Assembly (NCBI GenBank): GCA_029959085.1
Contig: JARWIR010000002.1
Span: 60,752,154 to 60,816,153 of the forward strand
DNA from: Nemophila menziesii
Taxonomy: Eukaryota > Streptophyta > Magnoliopsida > Boraginales > Hydrophyllaceae
DNA: 64,000 bases
Direction of reading: 5' to 3'
Shown here: piece by piece, positions 1 through 12,111 of the stretch
How positions within the stretch are numbered: the first letter of the stretch is position 1
How the letters are laid out: the number at the start of each line of letters is the position of its first letter
Program-made: the position numbers and the translations under genes
The notes under the pieces: generated by a model
What the model saw: the letters and a program-made list of their open reading frames with translations, nothing else
What the model was told of the DNA's origin: nothing
The model's database searches: none

Positions 1-3000
1 TGTTAATGGGGGTGAGCACAATTCAACACGCCACCTATGGTATACTTACGCAAGAGAAAGTTCAGGGACGCAACACCGATAACCAGCCTCGTGCTGGTTA
101 AGATACGTTTTCTATCCCTTTCGTGTTTTAGTTAGTTTAGTTTATTTTTATTGCGTTGAGTCTTTTCGATTCGTGGGGACACGACTCATTTTTGAGTTTG
201 GGGTGGGGTTCGTTGCCTCATCCCAGTTTTTATGTGTTACGTGTTTTATTTGCTTTCAATAAAATAATTTTCGGAGTTGCGTTTGACTATAGAAGATGTT
301 AAATGTTCCTTTAAGCATACTTTTGATGAATCTATGATAGTAAATAGTGGACTTTAGGGAATAACATAAAACGCACTTACAATTGCATGCAAACATAGGT
401 AATTGATAGGAAAAATTAATGAACAATGCAAATGAAGTAAGCTTGTACTTAAGGAATATGTTTGGTGTGTAGAAAGTGAAATCCTAATTAGTAGAGAACC
501 CACCTAAATATGAACTAAAGACAAACTATGTACTTAGGAAAATGATATGGGCAGTTCTTTGTTAGCCATTTGAAGCCTTTTAGCTTGCTATCCCTTATTA
601 AAATTTTATCCGTCTTAGCCCAAGTTTGAGCCTTAAGCCTTTTCTTTTGTAGTCATGATATAAGCCCATTATCCTTTAGATTATTAGGCATGACCAAATG
701 ACCCGCACTTGAATCACAACCCTGAGACTTGTCTCGAGCTTGAATTTGGGGTGGAGGGTCCACATTTGGGAATTTACATTGGGAAGAGAGTATATGTGTT
801 TATATTGGGGCACAAAAATAAAAGATGATGTTATTATTTGTAACCCTTTGCCGAGAAATGAAAAAGAAAAGAAAAAAAAATTTAAGAGACATGACTTTTC
901 ACATCAAAATGATGGTCATGGGTATCTTGTACAAAAAAAAAAAGAGAAGAAAAGAAATGAAAAAAAGAAAATAAAAAGAAAGAATAAATAAATCGACAAA
1001 GTGGAATATTTTTGGAAATCATCTTAGTTTTATTTGGGTTGACATTGGGGACGCAACATTAGCGCGTCAATGGGTGAGTGAGAACATTTTTGAGCATAAA
1101 CTCAAGCTCGAGGGCATTGTTGATGGTAAGTGAGGAGAGAGCCAAAAGCTCACTTCAAATTTACCAAATATACATCCATACCGTCCTTAAGCCATTATTA
1201 AAACCGTAAAGACCTCGTGATTCCTAAGAGCATAGTGAATTTATGATTCTGTTGATAGGGAATACACTAGGTGGAACGTTCAAAGCGAGGTAGGATTAAT
1301 GACCACCCTATAGCCATCATACAGATATGAGTACAAGTGTAACCTTCAAGCATTGCGACTTTAATTTTATGATTGAGATTATTTATATTTGATGTTGCAT
1401 GATTAGTGTATGTATATGTTAGTTCTTAGAGTTTGCTATATGAGATTTATCTTAAGAATTGCTTTAGGTTTATTTGCTAGTTTCTATTTGTTCTTGCGTT
1501 TACTTCTACCCCTTGTTTTGTTTTGTTTTGCTTTGTCGGGACGACAAAGGTTTGAGTTGGGGGTCTTGATGTCTACCTAATTGTTCTTATTTTCGACCCT
1601 TAGGAGACATCATTTTTGGTGTTTATTTAACCAATTTGATAGACTTTTGGACTAAATATGCAATATTATGATTTTCCTCTTTTATTTCTAGCATTTTTAG
1701 TTTATTAAGCTTTTGCGCGTAATATTGGTATTTTTAGTGTAAAGTTTACAGGTTTTAGATGTTAGCTAGAAGATGAATCCGAGGAGAAAGTCAAAAGATC
1801 AAGAGATAGAGTCAAGACTTGAAGATAAATCCCGAAGATATTATTTTTAGAGCTGAAAATCCATTTTCCAGGCCATAGATTGCTGAATTCTAGGTGCTTA
1901 AGCGATGATTTAGCCGCTGACCTTTGAAGAGAAAACATTCCTTATCGAGTTACGGAACTTTAGCAACTGGAATGAGGTCAATCGGAATCATAACGCATCG
2001 GGAAAAGCCGTTTTAATGAAGGCATATCAGCAGTTACGGGATTTTAGGCTAAGTTAGTGGACTTGGGCCTTTTATATTTCATCTAATTAAAAGCCTAGGT
2101 CCAAGTCCGAATTTGCACTTATAAAAGGAGGTCTGGACTTCTATTTTTCATATAATTCACATTCCATAAGATTAAACACCATAGAGAAGCAACAGAAGGA
2201 AGAAAGAAGAAGCTACAAGAGTTGGAGAGGGTCTATATCTCCGTTCGTAGTCATTCCTATTCCGGAAATTAGGTTCTTTTTATCTTTTAATTTTGTAATC
2301 AATATGAATTCCTTTACATTTAATTTAGTTTTTCTTTTTAATATGAGCTAAGCTTTTCATAGTGCTTGAGAACAATTAATGGGTGAATCCCAATCGTATT
2401 GAATAACGAATGTTGAATTTGGGTTTCTGTTAAATTAAACTAGATTGGGGCTTTTACTCTTTTCGATAAATTGGGAATATTTACTGTTTTTAGCCTCATG
2501 AACTAGGAACAGGTGTTAGTATTTAGGCTATTCCAATTAGTGGCGATTGGATCATCCTGACGGAGGGTTTAGATACAGAACTATTTATTCAATCTAGGAT
2601 AGAAGCTATTGATTCTGACGAACTTAGCTAATCCTAGGGCCAATGAGGTAATAAAACTTAAACATCCAAAGGTGGATCATATTTACCCTGACGGGACTAG
2701 TGACACTCTAGGATCGCCTTATAGTCCACCCTGACGGGGGTATAAGGAATTTAGAATCCCCACCATTGTAATTGACCAATTTAGCCCTTAAACAACATAA
2801 GTTAGGAAATAAGATTGGGAGGATCCTTGCGTTCTCAAGTGCTACTTCTCATATTGCGTTTTACATCATTTTACTTGCGTCTTAGCTTTTATTTGCATTT
2901 TAATAATTGTCTTTCATTTCTTTAGCATTAATACAAAACCAAACAAACATATTATCTTTATTTGCTTTCATAAGTGCATCCAATCATTAATAGATAAGCA

Positions 3001-3128
3001 TTGTAGTCAACCATCCCGTCCTTGGAACGAATCTGTTTTATCAGTTATACTACTTGGGACAGCCGTACACTTGTGGTTGTGGTTCGATTATTTATTGCAT
3101 TTATTTTAGAACACACAAAAGACCACCA
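1..3128 (+). mobile_element. Athila-like Ty3/gypsy element B, 3' end only
   Basis: This is the 3' non-coding internal region (1-1566) followed by the 3' LTR; the coding part lies off the left edge. It is collinear with the 3' regions of elements A and E: a hairpin at 168-187, polypurine-like tracts at 192-208 and 740-759, a conserved block at 1130-1153, a hairpin at 1531-1549, and the true polypurine tract at 1551-1566 abutting the LTR. No convincing gene is present; the short ORF at 740-991 is A-rich and looks like chance. Confidence 0.8.
1567..3128 (+). repeat. 3' LTR of element B
   Basis: The LTR begins TGATGTCT straight after the polypurine tract. It ends in CACCA at about 3128, with a diverged final 20 bp. 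It shares with the other LTRs the 'CCCTGACGG' and 'acttgggacagccgtacacttg' blocks. The next bases (3129 on) are not a primer binding site, so this is the outer 3' LTR. The right boundary is inferred from alignment to the ends of A and F. Confidence 0.75.
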
Positions 3129-3603
3129 GTGGCCTCCTACAATTCCTCCAAAGACCCTTCTCTCTAGAAGACCATTTGGCATGCAAAAAGTCAAAGTAAG
3201 AACTGGGCCTTTGTTTAGAATGTTCTAATAATGCTATATATTGTGGAACAAATAATTGTAAACGTAAGCATAACCCTTCCATGAGGTGCGGGTTTTATAA
3301 TTAATCGGTTAGAAGTGTTGATCACGTTTTTCTTGAATGCACTAGTATCTTTAGTACGATTTCTTTTGGAGATCATATTTGAAGATGCCAGATCTTTGTA
3401 AGGTGGACGATTGGATTTTTAAAGTTCTTAATAAGGGGAAGGCCTCATATTGGGATTGAAAGACCCTCACAGATTGGGTCATGATTACGCTTTTGAGTTT
3501 TTGGATGGCTATGATGAAATACATGTTTGAAGGCACCATCTAGAATTATAAAGTAGTATTCATACGTGTGGTAAATTCAATGAGAGATATTTTTGGAGTG
3601 TAC
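3129..3603 (+). pseudogene. Decayed LINE fragment (zf-RVT/RNase H), left half
   Basis: Around 3308-3350 a frame reads R-S-V-D-H-V-F-L-E-C, typical of the zinc-binding domain that follows reverse transcriptase in plant LINEs. Stops interrupt every frame. Element A splits this fragment at TGTAC; the right half resumes at 16511. Confidence 0.45.
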
Positions 3604-5377
3604 TGGTGGGTCCTAGGGTGTTATAAAACTAATGCAAAAATAAAAGGAACCACTTAACCGCAAGTGTACGGTTGTCCCAAATAAAATATGATAATCAAGT
3701 TCGTTCTCAGGGACGGATTAGGTTCAACCCAAATATTAATCAAGTAGAATAATAATTGTTTAACAGAAAAATAAAAGATAAGAATTTTTGTTTGGTTTTT
3801 TTGTAAATTAAAGATGCAAATAAAATAAAGACTAAATTAAATAAACAGAAAGGAAATAAAGCAAACAAAAAAAACTAACTTCAGACAAGAGAGATACTTG
3901 AGTCTCGCAAGGAATCCACTTAATCAATATAATCTATGTTATGTTTAAGGGTAGAATTGGAATTATAATATTAGTCGGGACTCTAATATCTCCTAGCCCC
4001 CTGTCGGATGGACCTAGAAGCTATCCTAAAGTATCATAAACACTTGTATGGTCGAATATGCCTCTTCGGATGATATGATTTTACCTCTTTGGCTAAGTAA
4101 CTAGTTAAGCCTGTCGGTCAATAACGGACATTACACGGGTATTACCTAGATCTGTATTCAAACCCCCCCTGTTAGATGATCACTTCGCCACTAAAGTGAA
4201 TAGCCCAAATACTAAAAGCTAATTCTAGTTGTTCCTAAAAGAATTAGTAATGAAAACAAAGTAATATCCAATATATAAAACTCAATTCTATTTAAATCTA
4301 ACAATCCCAAATTCAAAACATAGAAAACAATTAATTAAGGTTCATCCTTTTTATGTGATTCCCAAGTATAAAGAAATTTAGCTCATGATGAAATTAAAGA
4401 CTAACATAAAATAAAAGGAATTCATGTTCAATTACAAAAGATAAATTAATAACCTAAAGGGTAGGATGACTGTTGTCGGAAGAACAGGATTCCTCCAGCA
4501 CTAGCTTCTCCTTGCCTTCTTGCTCTGACTTGAAAACCTTAAGCCTCTTGTGTAATTCTCTGAAGTGTGTGAAAGTAGGAGGTTAAGGGGTGTATTTATA
4601 GGTGTTAGAGGACCCTAGGTCGAATTTGCTTGGAGTGGAAGACAAGTTAAGAACTCTTAGATTCGTAAACCTAAATTCTAGGAAAGGTAAGATTTTGCTG
4701 CTGATTTGATTTGGTCATATCTTTTTCAATACTTATCCGTTTGAGAAGTTCCAATATATGAAAGTGCTTGTCTTGGAAAGAGATTTCTATTGGTGTAGAC
4801 CACTCGTCCAGATTCCTAGCCAATCTTAAGTTATGAATTAATCTTTGAAACGTGGCTGGAATTTCAGATTCATAAGGCAGCTTTATCTTTTCTTTCTTTG
4901 TGTAAATCTTTCCTTAATCTTCTTATTTCCATGTAAATCTTTTTTCCTTTACTTATTTATCTTGACTTGGTCTTTAAGTAATTACCATTTATCTTTTAAA
5001 GCTTCACATTAAATAAATAATTAAATCGCATATGCTTAAAAAGAAAAAATTAATAAATCAAAAAATCAAAATAGGAAAGTGCACTCTGAAAATAGAAACT
5101 CGAGTAAAAACATTTCCTAACACTCTAAAATACACTAAGACTTTATTCTCACTTCTTCTCCTTGGATTGGTCTTTCAGTAAGTTCAAGAACCAATTAACT
5201 TTGCATTAAAAACAGTCTAATTTAAGCACAAAAGCTCAGATTCTGCAAATAGTTAATTTCCAAGGGGAGGAAGTGCAATATGATCAATTAAGCCTAAAAG
5301 TTTATCAAATAAGTCATTTATTCACCTAAAAGAATGTCTCCAAAGGGCTATTAATTAGAACAAATATGGAGACATCA
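3604..5377 (-). repeat. 3' LTR of element A
   Basis: The plus strand starts TGGTGGGTCC and ends GGAGACATCA, the reverse complement of TGATGTCTCC...CCACCA. It is 1774 bp and nearly identical to 13793-16510 once the MITE there is removed. Confidence 0.93.
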
Positions 5378-5413
5378 AGACCCCAAACTCAAACCTTTGT
5401 CGTCCCGACAAAG
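5378..5413 (-). promoter_or_regulatory. Polypurine tract and adjacent hairpin of A
   Basis: 5378-5393 is the complement of TTTGAGTTTGGGGTCT, touching the 3' LTR: the plus-strand primer. 5395-5413 is a perfect hairpin, CTTTGTCG-TCC-CGACAAAG on the plus strand. The same pair lies at the LTR border of B, C and E. Confidence 0.85.
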
Positions 5414-6750
5414 TAAAATAAAAAACAAAGGATCTTTTAGGTGAACGCAGAAGGTAGAATCTAGAAAATAATCCCAAAGCAAAACTTAAAACAAATTTCA
5501 TATAGTCTAATCTAGGAATTAATATACACCTACACTTATCATGCAAAATCAAACACAAAATAATATCAATCCAAAATTAATTTCACAATTCTAGAAGGTT
5601 ACGCTTATTACTTATTTCAAGAAGGTGGCTATAGGGTGTTCCTCGATCTTTACTTGCTTTGAATGCTCCACTCAGCATATTCCCTATTAACTCACTGAGC
5701 GTCTAGGAATCACGAGGTCTTTACGGTTTTAGCGTAGGCTGAAGGACGGTATGGTATGTATATTTGGTAAATTTGAAGTGAGCTTTTGGCTCTCTCCTCA
5801 CTTACCATCAACAAACTGTCCAAGAGCTTGAGTTTACACTCGAATCACGTTCTCACTCAACCCAATTGATGCGCTTAATTAGCGTCCCCAAATTAACCCA
5901 ATAAGCACTAAGGATGATTCACTTAAAAATTTCCACTTTGCCGGTCCGAATATATTTTCTTTTTAAATCATTCATTTTTTTCTTTTTCTTTTGCATAGCT
6001 ATGATTCTCTTTTGCAATGTTGAGATATCATGCTATTTTTCATAGTTATGCCTATTCATAACTTGAGCTCGAAGCTTCTTTTCCATTCACTATTACCCCG
6101 GCAAAGGGTTACAATACAATAAACTGTGAATCGTCATCATATATAGCACAAAGAACAATTGATAAGCTCAAAAATCCCAGCCCAATTAAATTCCCATATA
6201 GTGGACCCACCACCCCAAACTCAAGCTCAAGACAGGAAGTCTCAGGATCATGATTCAAGTGCAGGTCATATGGTCATGCCTAACAATCTAAAGGGATATT
6301 GGCTTATAATGTGGCGACAAAAGAAAGGCTTAAAGGCTAAAAAAAATTCTAAGAAGGATAAAATTAATTCAGGGATAGACGGCCAAAAAGGATTCAAAGG
6401 GCTAACAAAGAACTGCCTCTATCATCTTCCTATTTACACAACTTGCCTCTAGTTCATACCTAAGTGGGTTCTCTACTCATTTAGATATCACGTTCTACAA
6501 ACCACCCATTATCCTTAAGCACAAGTTTACTTCTTTTACATTGTTCATTAAGTTTTCCTATCAATTATCTCATATTTGCATGCAATCAAAGTACAGTTTA
6601 CACTAACTCCTAAAGTCAACTATTTTCTATCATAAATTCATAAAAAGCATGCTTGATGGGGGCATTTAAAATTCTCTACAGTCAACGCAACCCTAAGATT
6701 AATTTTATTGAAAGCATGTAAAACACAAAAAATTGGGATGAGGCAACGAA

Positions 6751-6791
6751 CCCCACCCCAAACTCAAAAGTGAGTCGTGTCCCCACGACTC
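6751..6791 (-). promoter_or_regulatory. Internal polypurine-like tract with conserved hairpin (A)
   Basis: 6751-6768 is the complement of a G-rich TTTTGAGTTTGGGGTGGGG tract. 6772-6791 is a perfect 8-bp stem, GAGTCGTG/CACGACTC. In the element's RNA sense the four-base loop is GGGA, which fits the GNRA class. It lies just 3' of the small ORF. Confidence 0.6.
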
Positions 6792-6853
6792 GAAAAAGAC
6801 TCAATAAAGCAATAAAATTAAACTAAAACTACCTAACTAGTGCCTACCATCAA

Positions 6854-7309
6854 TTAAGAAGAAGAATTAGAACGGGGTACCTGGCCATAAAGATCCATCA
6901 TATCCTCCGAAGAAGAAGAAGAATTATTATCAATATCCATGTTCAAAGTTACCTTACCCCTTGTTGAATTCATCTTGGCAATTTCCTCCCAAAGTGCTAT
7001 GTTTTGTTTTCTTAGATGATCGAGTTGTTGTTGAAATTTGATAGCCCATGGGGGTGTGTAAGAATTATTCTGTGAAGAGGAAGAAGAACCTTGATCTTGG
7101 ATTGGTGTCTTTTCTTTAGGCTTTGATTGTACCTTCATCCTAGCTGTGAATTTCTTGTGTAGTGGTAGTGCAGGTGCCTTTTCTTCTTGTTTTTCAGTAG
7201 GCTCATCAAGATTGATGGACTTTTTAATTGTAGAACTAGGCAACTTCTTGTTCTTCCCTAGGATGTAACACTTCCTCTTGTAATCCATAGCATCTATTCT
7301 GTTTGTCAT
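6854..7309 (-). CDS. Small 3' ORF of element A (151 aa, unknown function)
   Basis: This ORF starts at an ATG 11 bases after a polypurine-like tract (7320-7333) and sits where Athila elements carry an env-like or accessory ORF. The protein has a basic N-terminus (YKRKCYILGKNKKLP), a Lys/Pro/Glu-rich middle, a segment near residues 94-115 (PPWAIKFQQQLDHLRKQN) with coiled-coil character, and a Ser/acidic tail ending MDLYGQ. It has no signal peptide or membrane segment, so it is not an envelope. Its homologue in E (53501-53965) keeps the same order of parts, and the N-terminus resembles the C and D 3' ORFs. The open frame is notable because gag-pol of A is full of stops. I do not recognise the family. 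Confidence 0.6.
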   Translation of the reverse strand: MTNRIDAMDYKRKCYILGKNKKLPSSTIKKSINLDEPTEKQEEKAPALPLHKKFTARMKVQSKPKEKTPIQDQGSSSSSQNNSYTPPWAIKFQQQLDHLRKQNIALWEEIAKMNSTRGKVTLNMDIDNNSSSSSEDMMDLYGQVPRSNSSS

Positions 7310-7681
7310 GGTTAATTTGACCCCAAGCTCAAGTTATACCAAGGATAGAATAAAGTTAAGAAAACTTGGTATAGCTTGAGTTTCTTGCTTGGATTAGATG
7401 AAGGCAGGTGGTTTCTTGATGAATCTTGGAAGAATTCTTGAAAGCTTGATGATCTTGAAGGTGTTTAATGGTGTTTTGTGATGAATTTGATGAAGAAGAT
7501 ATGTTTATGGAGGATGGAGGAGAGAATTATTGATGTTAATGTGTTTGTTGTGGAGGTTTAATCAAGCTTCAAGGTGTTCTTATAAGGTTGGGAGCTGAAA
7601 AATTCGTATGGGAAAGGCTAGGGTTTGCTTATGTTAAGGTAAGAATTGTATTAGGTAACAATCTCTTCAAAACTGACATAG

Positions 7682-7930
7682 CTGCAGTATACCGGAGGTA
7701 TGGCCCGGTATACCGGACCGCGCATCGACAAATTTTTCTCCTCTCGGCAATAAACCCGAGCTTCATACCCGTGTCACGGGTTTTTCCACCTGCGGTATAC
7801 CGGAGGTATGGCCCGGTATACCGGACCGCGCATCGACAAATTTTTCTCCTCTCGGCTATAAACCCGTGGCACGGGTTTTCTCTTGCGGTATAACGGGGGT
7901 CTTGCGCGGTATACCGGACCTCGCGCCGAT
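7682..7930. repeat. GC-rich palindromic repeat island of A
   Basis: Two copies of a 108-bp unit start near 7684 and 7792, with a partial third at about 7884. Each copy holds two GGTATACC palindromes about 20 bp apart, then a 'cacgggtttt' block. The island lies between integrase and the small 3' ORF. Positional equivalents exist in C, D and E. Confidence 0.8.
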
Positions 7931-8150
7931 TTTTCCCATGTGTTCCTATTTTCCGTTTCCTAGCACCCCAAACTCAATTCCTGCACCATTAACACACTAC
8001 CTTTCTCATTTCTTTTAAAAGTAGACACTAAAACTCGATACTAACTTAGAATTATACACTAGGAATTGAAAAACTTAAAGCAAATAAACTAATATACAAT
8101 GAAATGGCTTTTGTTAAACGTCGTTAAGCTCGACGAGTTACCTCTCGCAA

Positions 8151-11100
8151 CTATTCAGCTTCAAGGAGGTACATGACCTCCCCAGGATGTGGATCAACTC
8201 TGCGATCGGTATCCTCGCCTACATGGTAAAGTTTTAGACGATGCCCATTCACCATGAAGGTGCGTTGCTCGTCTAGATTCTCGATTTCTATAGCTCCATG
8301 AGGCGTAACTTTGGTCACCAGGAACGGACCAGCCCACTTTGATCTCAACTTGCCCGGATAGTTGCTGAACTTGGAGTTATACTTGAGGACCATCTGTCCA
8401 ACTTTGAATTTATTCTCACGAATGCGATTGTCATGCCATCTTTTCGTCTTTTCTTTATAAAGTTTAGCATTCTCATAGGCATGAAATCGAAACTCATCAA
8501 GTTCATTCAACTTCATCATACGATTCTCCGCAGCTAAGGTTGGATCCATATTCATCTCCGCAATCGCCCAATAGGCACCCATTTCAAGCTCAAGAGGTAA
8601 GTGACAAGCCTTACCATAAACAATGTGATACGGAGATGCACCCACAGTCGTCTTGAACGCAGTACGATATGCCCACAATGCATCATCTAATTTCATTGAC
8701 CAATCCTTGCGTGTGGAACCAACTGTCTTCTTAAGAATGGATTTGATCTCTCGATTAGAGACCTCAGCTTGACCATTGGCTTGTGGATGGTACGCGGTAG
8801 ATACACGATGTCTCACACCATACTTCTCTAGTACTTTCTTCAGATATTTGTTCACGAAGTGTGAACCTCCATCACTGATAATAACTCGAGGTGTACCATG
8901 TCTAGTGAAGATGTGTGACTTTAAGAATTTAATTACTACTCGCGAATCGTTAGTTGGTAGAGCTACAGCCTCTACCCATTTAGACACGTAATCAACAGCT
9001 AGTAGGATGTACAGGTTTCCGTTAGAAGGTACAAAAGGACCCATGAAATCAATACCTCATACATCTAATATCTCAACTTCAAGAACATTATTACGCCGCA
9101 TCTCATCTATCTTAGATATATTACCAGTGAACTGGCATCTATGAAATTTCTTGACATACTCATGACAATCCTTATGTAAAGTAGGCCAATAATAACCGGA
9201 TTGTAGTACCTTTGCAGCTGTACGATCTCCTTTGAAGTGTCCTCCGTATGGTGAATCATGACAACCTGCAACAATGGACAAAATCTCTTTACCTGGTATG
9301 CATCTCCTTACCATCTGATCACTGCATGTTTTGTAGAGGAAAGGATCCTCCAAAAGAATTGTTTAGCTCGATGGGCTAATCTCTTTTTCTCTTGTGAGGT
9401 AGCTCCTTGAGGAAAAGAACCACTCACAATAAGATTTGCTATATCCGCATACCAAGGAGTTTCTAATGAATAAACTGAAAACAAACTCTCGTCAGGAAAC
9501 TCTTCTCTTACCAACTCAGATCCTCCATTACACTCAGAACCTTCAAGACGCGACAAATGATCAGCAACCTGATTATCGCAACCCTTTCGATCCCGAATCT
9601 CTAAATCAAACTCTTGTAATAGTAAAACCCATCCAATCAACCTCGGCTTCGCATCTTTCTTCTCCATAAGGTATTTAATCGCAGAATAGTCGGTAAACAC
9701 AACAACTTTCGCCCCAAGGAGGTAGGAACGAAATTTTTCGAATGCATACACAACAGCTAGTAATTCCTTCTCAGTTACGGTATAATTAATTTGAGCACTT
9801 GTGAAGATTTTACTAGCGTAGTAGATAGAGTGAAATATCTTTTCTTTTCTTTGACCCAGAACAGCACCCATCGTAAGATCACTAGCATCACACATAATCT
9901 CCAACGGAATCTTCCAATTAGGAGGTAATACAATAGGTGCAGAAATAAGCTTCTCCTTAATCTCGTTGAATGCATTTATGCAAGCTTCATCAAAAAGGAA
10001 TTTGGTATCCTTCTCAAGTAAGTTGCACAACGGCTTAGAGATTTTGTAAAAGTCCTTGATAAAACGTCGGTAAAAAACAGCATGACCCAAAAAGCTTCTT
10101 ACCCCTTTTACAGAAATAGGAGGGGGAAGAGTTTTGATTACCTCAATCTTTGCACGATCAACTTCCAAACCAGCACTTGAAACCTTGTGACCCAACACTA
10201 TACCCTCTCGAACCATAAAGTGACACTTCTCCCAGTTCAAAACCAAATCAGTCTCCTTGCATCTAATCAATACCTTCTCCAAGTTTCGTAAACACTCCTC
10301 AAAGTTATCACCAAACACAGAAAAGTCATCCATGAATACCTCAAGGAAATCATCAATCATATCCCAGAAGATTGCCATCATACATCTTTGAAAAGTAGCA
10401 GGTGCATTACATAATCCGAATGGCATCCTTCAGAAGGCAAAGGTACCAAAAGGACATGTAAAGGTTGTTTTGTGTTGGTCTTTTGGATCTACATAAATCT
10501 GATTGTATCCTGAATATCCATCCAAAAAGCAATAATATTCTCTCCCAGCTAGCTTGTCTAACATCTGATCAATAAACGGAAGAGGGAAGTGATCTTTTCT
10601 GGTGGCCTTGTTCAACTTTCGCTAGTCCATACACACTCTCCAACCAACAACGGTCCTTGAGGGAATGGATTCATTCTGCTCGTTCAAGATCGTAGTGATA
10701 CCACCCTTCTTTGGTACGCATTGAACTGGACTCACCCATTCGCTGCTAGCTATGGGATAGATGATTCCCGCGTCTAGCAACTTGATAACTTCTTTCTTCA
10801 CCACTTCCTTCATAGCTGGCATCAATCTTCTTTGTCCTTCAACTGAGTGCGCGTTTTCATCGTCTAGAATGATTTTGTGTTGGACATAGTAAGGACTAAT
10901 ACCCTTGATGTCAGCAATAGTCCAACCAATCGCCTCTTTATTATCTCTCAGTATGTGCAACAGTTTGTCTTCTTGAGGGCCTGTTAAATTAGCTGAAACA
11001 ATAACAGGCAGAGTGTTGTTAGTACCTATATACGCATACCTCAGGTGTGACGGAAGCGGCTTTTCTTCTAGTTGTGGGGGAGACTCGATAGATGGTTTCT

Positions 11101-12111
11101 TTTTAGGTGCTATCTCCCCAGGCTCTCGGAATGGCTCATAGGCTAGATGCCTATGTTTCATGTTTCCGGAATTCAAAGCAGCTACAGTCTCGGTTAATTC
11201 TTCCATCAATTCCGGTAAGTCAAGTGTTAGGGCTGCTTGCAAGATATCGTTAAAATTCATACAATCAAATGCTTCTTGCGTAGTCAAATAGAGTACATCC
11301 ATTCGGAAACACTCGTCAGGAATATCTGGAAACTTCATGGCCCTAAACACGTTGAACTTTACCGTCTCGTCTTGGATTCGCATGGTTAATTCGCCGTTTT
11401 CTACATCAATAACAGTACGCCCCGTGGCTAGGAATGGTCGACCCAAGATGATGGGGACATTCCTATCCGCGTCGTATTCAAGAATAACAAAATCAAAAGG
11501 AAAAATTAAAGTACCTGCCTTGACGAGGACATCTTCTATTCGTCCCTCTGGATGAGCGAGGGATCTATCAGCCATCTGTAGGATTATGGAAGTTGGTCTA
11601 GCGTTTCCTATCTTCAGTTTTTCGAAAATTGACTTGGGCATTAAATTGATACTCGCACCCAAGTCACACAAAGCTTTCCCTTGCCACTCATTACCAATAG
11701 AAATAGGAATCGTAAAACTCCCAGGATCAAGTAGTTTAGGTGGCAACTTACTTTGGCATATAGCGCTGCATTCTTCTGGCAATCCTATCATCTCATTCTC
11801 ACGGTATGGTCTCTTGTTGGTAATGGCTCTTTTCAGAAATTTAACGTACTTCGGAACATCGCGTATAGCATCTAAGAATGGAACGTTAATATTGAGACCA
11901 CGTACCATATTCAAGAACTTTTGATATTCAGCCATGTCTCCGTTCTTCTGAACTCTGGAGGGAAAAGGTGGAGGAGGACGGGTTTCTGTAACCTCTTTAG
12001 ATTTGGCTTTTCCGGAATCTTCTCCACTTCAATTAATTCAGGCTCATCTTCTTTCTCTTCCACATCCTTTACCGGTTTCTCTTTCACAGTTGTTTCTGTT
12101 TCTTTCATCAC
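8151..12111 (-). pseudogene. Pol of element A: protease-RT-RNase H-integrase, broken
   Basis: The minus-strand segments read in order. Protease and the start of RT are 11935-10622, with the active site CDLGASINLMP. RT continues in 10615-10430 and 10426-9308, with the polymerase box FMDD in [11 protein letters not shown]. RNase H retains [13 protein letters not shown] and TDYSA. The integrase zinc finger is 9353-9057 (H..H..CHEYVKKFHRC). The catalytic core is 9044-8151, with D in LAVDYVSK, D in ISDGGSHF, E in NGQAEVSN, then WAGPF. Breaks are stops after VCMD (near 10622), after FAF (near 10427) and after EILDV (near 9055), plus shifts near 11935 and 9330-9350. Most stops fit single substitutions from F/E codons, so the element was recently functional but is now dead in cis. 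Confidence 0.9.

Noticed and set aside
740..991. Lys-rich 83-codon ORF in element B
   Set aside because: Lies in A-rich 3' UTR, and the equivalents in A and E are not open.
6854..7309. Envelope gene
   Set aside because: No signal peptide, transmembrane segment or Cys-rich region, so env-like naming by position alone is not supported.
7588..7893. 101-codon ORF with repeated AVYRRYGPVYRTAHRQIF
   Set aside because: The repetition comes from the 108-bp GC-rich units, and the equivalents in C, D and E do not keep this frame.
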